A stretch of DNA of 7,655 nucleotides from an uncultured Propionivibrio sp. GTDB lineage: Bacteria > Pseudomonadota > Gammaproteobacteria > Burkholderiales > Rhodocyclaceae. The notes under the pieces were generated by a model. That model made no database searches and was not told the origin of the DNA. It saw nothing but the letters and a program-made list of their open reading frames with translations. The stretch is from NCBI GenBank assembly GCA_938040985.1, contig CALHZD010000073.1, forward strand, positions 1-7,655. Direction: 5' to 3'. This document shows, piece by piece, positions 6,732 through 7,655 of the stretch. The translations under genes were made by a program, and so were the position numbers. Each line of letters begins with the position of its first letter. Within the stretch, counting starts at the first letter, position 1.

Positions 6732-6740
6732 ACTATCACA
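6732..6740 (-). promoter_or_regulatory. ffs: Possible extended -10 promoter element of ffs
   Basis: TGTGATAGT on the minus strand resembles an extended -10 (TG-N-TATAAT with two mismatches). It sits about 10 nt upstream of the first paired base of the SRP RNA. I cannot identify a convincing -35 hexamer at the right spacing, so the call rests on position and the TG extension. Confidence 0.3.
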
Positions 6741-6862
6741 GCCCAACCGCCCATTAGCGGACATCGGCTTATATCAGCGCATTTTCCGTCGTGTTCATGA
6801 AAGGAATCAGGTCACCACAGCGATGAAGCCCGCCGCACGGCGCATACGATCAACATAAGCAA

Positions 6863-6888
6863 AAAGCCGAACCGGCCGGTTCGGCTTT
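6863..6888 (-). terminator. Perfect 26 bp palindromic terminator
   Basis: AAAGCCGAACCGG (6863-6875) is followed directly by its reverse complement CCGGTTCGGCTTT (6876-6888). Folded with a GGCC loop it gives an 11 bp stem. On the minus strand the stem ends in GGCTTTTTGC, a good T-tract; on the plus strand there is only TTTC. It therefore most likely ends the transcript of the small secreted-protein gene at 7038-7352, giving a 3' UTR of about 150 nt. No plus-strand gene lies just before it. Confidence 0.8.
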
Positions 6889-7022
6889 CATTCATGCCAC
6901 AGTTCCTGGACTATTGGACAGCGCAGCAGATTGTCGCCTGAAAACACAATTCATACGGATCGCATACGACTGTTCCTGAGGCTATGCGGAGTATATAGAT
7001 TGTAGAACTTCTACCCTTTCCG

Positions 7023-7050
7023 CTTATTGCTTATTGCTTATTGCTTATTG
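7023..7050. repeat. Four perfect copies of a 7 bp repeat (CTTATTG)
   Basis: CTTATTG occurs four times without interruption. On the minus strand it reads CAATAAG, and it supplies the last three codons (AAT, AAG, CAA) and the TAA stop of the small secreted-protein gene. The remaining copies are downstream of the stop. Because every copy contains TAA, gaining copies would not change the protein; only loss down to a single copy would alter the C-terminus. Phase variation of the product by this tract is therefore unlikely. Confidence 0.85.
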
Positions 7051-7352
7051 TTTCTTGCCGCGCGGTTTTTACCGCCGTCATCATCAGCCTCTGCTTGGCT
7101 AGCGTGCGCTTCGGCATCCTTCATGCCCTGGAGGGATGATTTACAAAAATCCGCCTGCCGTCCGGCTGGCACGCCCGCCACCTGTTCCTTGATAATCTTC
7201 ATCGCCGCCGCCGTATCGTTGCCATCTTTCTTCAGCGCGGCCTGCATTTCCTTGTAATACTGGGTACAAACGGCAGGCTCGGCAAACGCTAAGAGTGCAG
7301 AAAAAGCGCAATAGGCTCCGGCAACCAGGCTGACGTACAAAGTTTTCTTCAT
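7038..7352 (-). CDS. Small secreted two-cysteine protein, hypothetical
   Basis: This 104-residue protein has a clear Sec signal peptide: MKK, a hydrophobic stretch to about residue 23, and a likely cut after A24 (LLAFA/EPAVC). The mature protein of about 80 residues has two cysteines, C29 (VCTQYYKEM) and C70 (DFCKSSL), which could form a disulfide in the periplasm. It ends in a charged, low-complexity tail (about 78-104). C15 is not in a lipobox, so it is not a lipoprotein. The pattern CxxYYKEM...VPAGRQADFCK recalls small DUF5339-like periplasmic proteins, but this is from memory and weak. AAGGA lies 8 nt before the ATG. It appears monocistronic, ended by the palindrome at 6863-6888. No function can be assigned. 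Confidence 0.75.
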   Translation of the reverse strand: MKKTLYVSLVAGAYCAFSALLAFAEPAVCTQYYKEMQAALKKDGNDTAAAMKIIKEQVAGVPAGRQADFCKSSLQGMKDAEAHASQAEADDDGGKNRAARNNKQ

Positions 7353-7360
7353 AGAAACAT

Positions 7361-7365
7361 TCCTT
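7361..7365 (-). promoter_or_regulatory. Ribosome binding site of the small secreted protein
   Basis: AAGGA on the minus strand, 8 nt before the ATG ending at 7352. It is one of the clearest Shine-Dalgarno sequences in the window, and it supports both the reading frame and the chosen start. Confidence 0.75.
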
Positions 7366-7590
7366 TATTGAACCGCCCCATCAGGAACGAGCGCACGGAT
7401 ACTAGCATAATCCTTTCTATGCCCTACTTTTCTTCAGACTATGGCGCCCGTGGCATGCAGGCATTCCACGCTTCTCCCTACGTATAGCGTCGCCCTTTCT
7501 TCCAGCGTAATTAGGTCGTCTCACATCGCCCGTGGATAGAACGCTAACGTATAGGAACAAGTACGTAAAAATATACCGAGAGACTAAAGC

Positions 7591-7626
7591 AAATTCCCCT
7601 TAACCTTCTTGAATGAAGGGAAATTT
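7591..7626. repeat. Inverted repeat near the right edge
   Basis: AAATTCCCCTT (7591-7601) pairs with AAGGGAAATTT (7616-7626) with one mismatch. A smaller exact pair CCTTC/GAAGG (7604-7608 with 7615-7619) overlaps the right arm, so two folds compete. It lies just before a possible gene start at 7633 and could be an operator, a leader hairpin or a terminator. The context is cut by the window end. Confidence 0.5.
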
Positions 7627-7655
7627 AGGCATATGATGGCTTCGCGTTCAGGTGC

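Larger units (their letters stand above)
7353..7655. other. Right-end intergenic stretch without a certain gene
   Basis: About 300 bp, more AT-rich than the coding regions. It holds the AAGGA ribosome binding site (7361-7365) of the small minus-strand gene and must contain that gene's promoter, but I see no convincing -35/-10 pair. An inverted repeat lies at 7591-7626. ATG codons at 7633 and 7636 open a frame (MMASRSG) that runs off the window, too short to call. No tRNA or mobile-element signature is visible. Confidence 0.5.

Noticed and set aside
6473..6757. Small proteins encoded across 6473-6757 on either strand
   Set aside because: These frames run through the SRP RNA gene, which explains the conservation there; no protein motif or start signal is seen.
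7027..7257. 76-codon hydrophobic plus-strand frame as a membrane peptide
   Set aside because: It starts in the heptamer repeat and is antisense to the small secreted protein, whose ribosome binding site and signal peptide are far better supported.
7633..7655. Start of a new gene (MMASRSG) at the right edge
   Set aside because: Only seven codons are visible and the ribosome binding site is ambiguous, so no CDS is called.

Overview
This window looks like an ordinary chromosomal segment of a GC-rich Gram-negative bacterium, most likely a betaproteobacterium (Rhodocyclales or Burkholderiales-like). The basis is the style of the RimO, MtfA and YihY proteins, a short 4.5S-type SRP RNA, and strong third-position GC in the coding regions. 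The assignment is by eye and not tested. I see no transposase, integrase, phage gene, CRISPR array or tRNA. I did not find an obvious new multi-gene system; the unexplained material is mostly non-coding repeats and stem-loops.

Layout, left to right. Positions 1-614 hold no convincing gene. They carry a family of imperfect 38-41 nt direct repeats (six in tandem at 31-266, more at about 434-468 and 536-617) and several hairpins. A YihY/BrkB-family inner-membrane protein (615-1631, minus) ends inside the last repeat copy. It is divergent from a gluconate 5-dehydrogenase-like SDR (1920-2696, plus). The 288 bp between them contains a 9 bp tandem repeat. Next on the plus strand is an MtfA-family zinc peptidase (2830-3702). 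It converges on, and overlaps by 53 bp, an FAD-linked D-2-hydroxyacid dehydrogenase-like gene (3650-5083, minus). That gene sits 30 bp downstream of rimO (5114-6457, minus), so the two probably form an operon. A perfect 13 bp-arm inverted repeat at 3557-3588 lies inside mtfA and 62 nt past the stop of the oxidoreductase.

Upstream of rimO, also on the minus strand, is the SRP 4.5S RNA gene ffs (about 6628-6722). Beyond it lies a 26 bp perfect palindrome (6863-6888). It probably terminates a small gene for a secreted two-cysteine protein (7038-7352, minus), whose stop codon lies in a four-copy heptanucleotide repeat. The last 300 bp (7353-7655) have no certain gene and hold an inverted repeat near the edge.

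The genes do not form one pathway. rimO (ribosomal protein S12 modification) and ffs (co-translational membrane targeting) are both translation-related housekeeping. The SDR and the FAD enzyme suggest sugar-acid and hydroxyacid metabolism. MtfA in E. coli is linked to glucose-uptake control through Mlc, but nothing else here shows that circuit.
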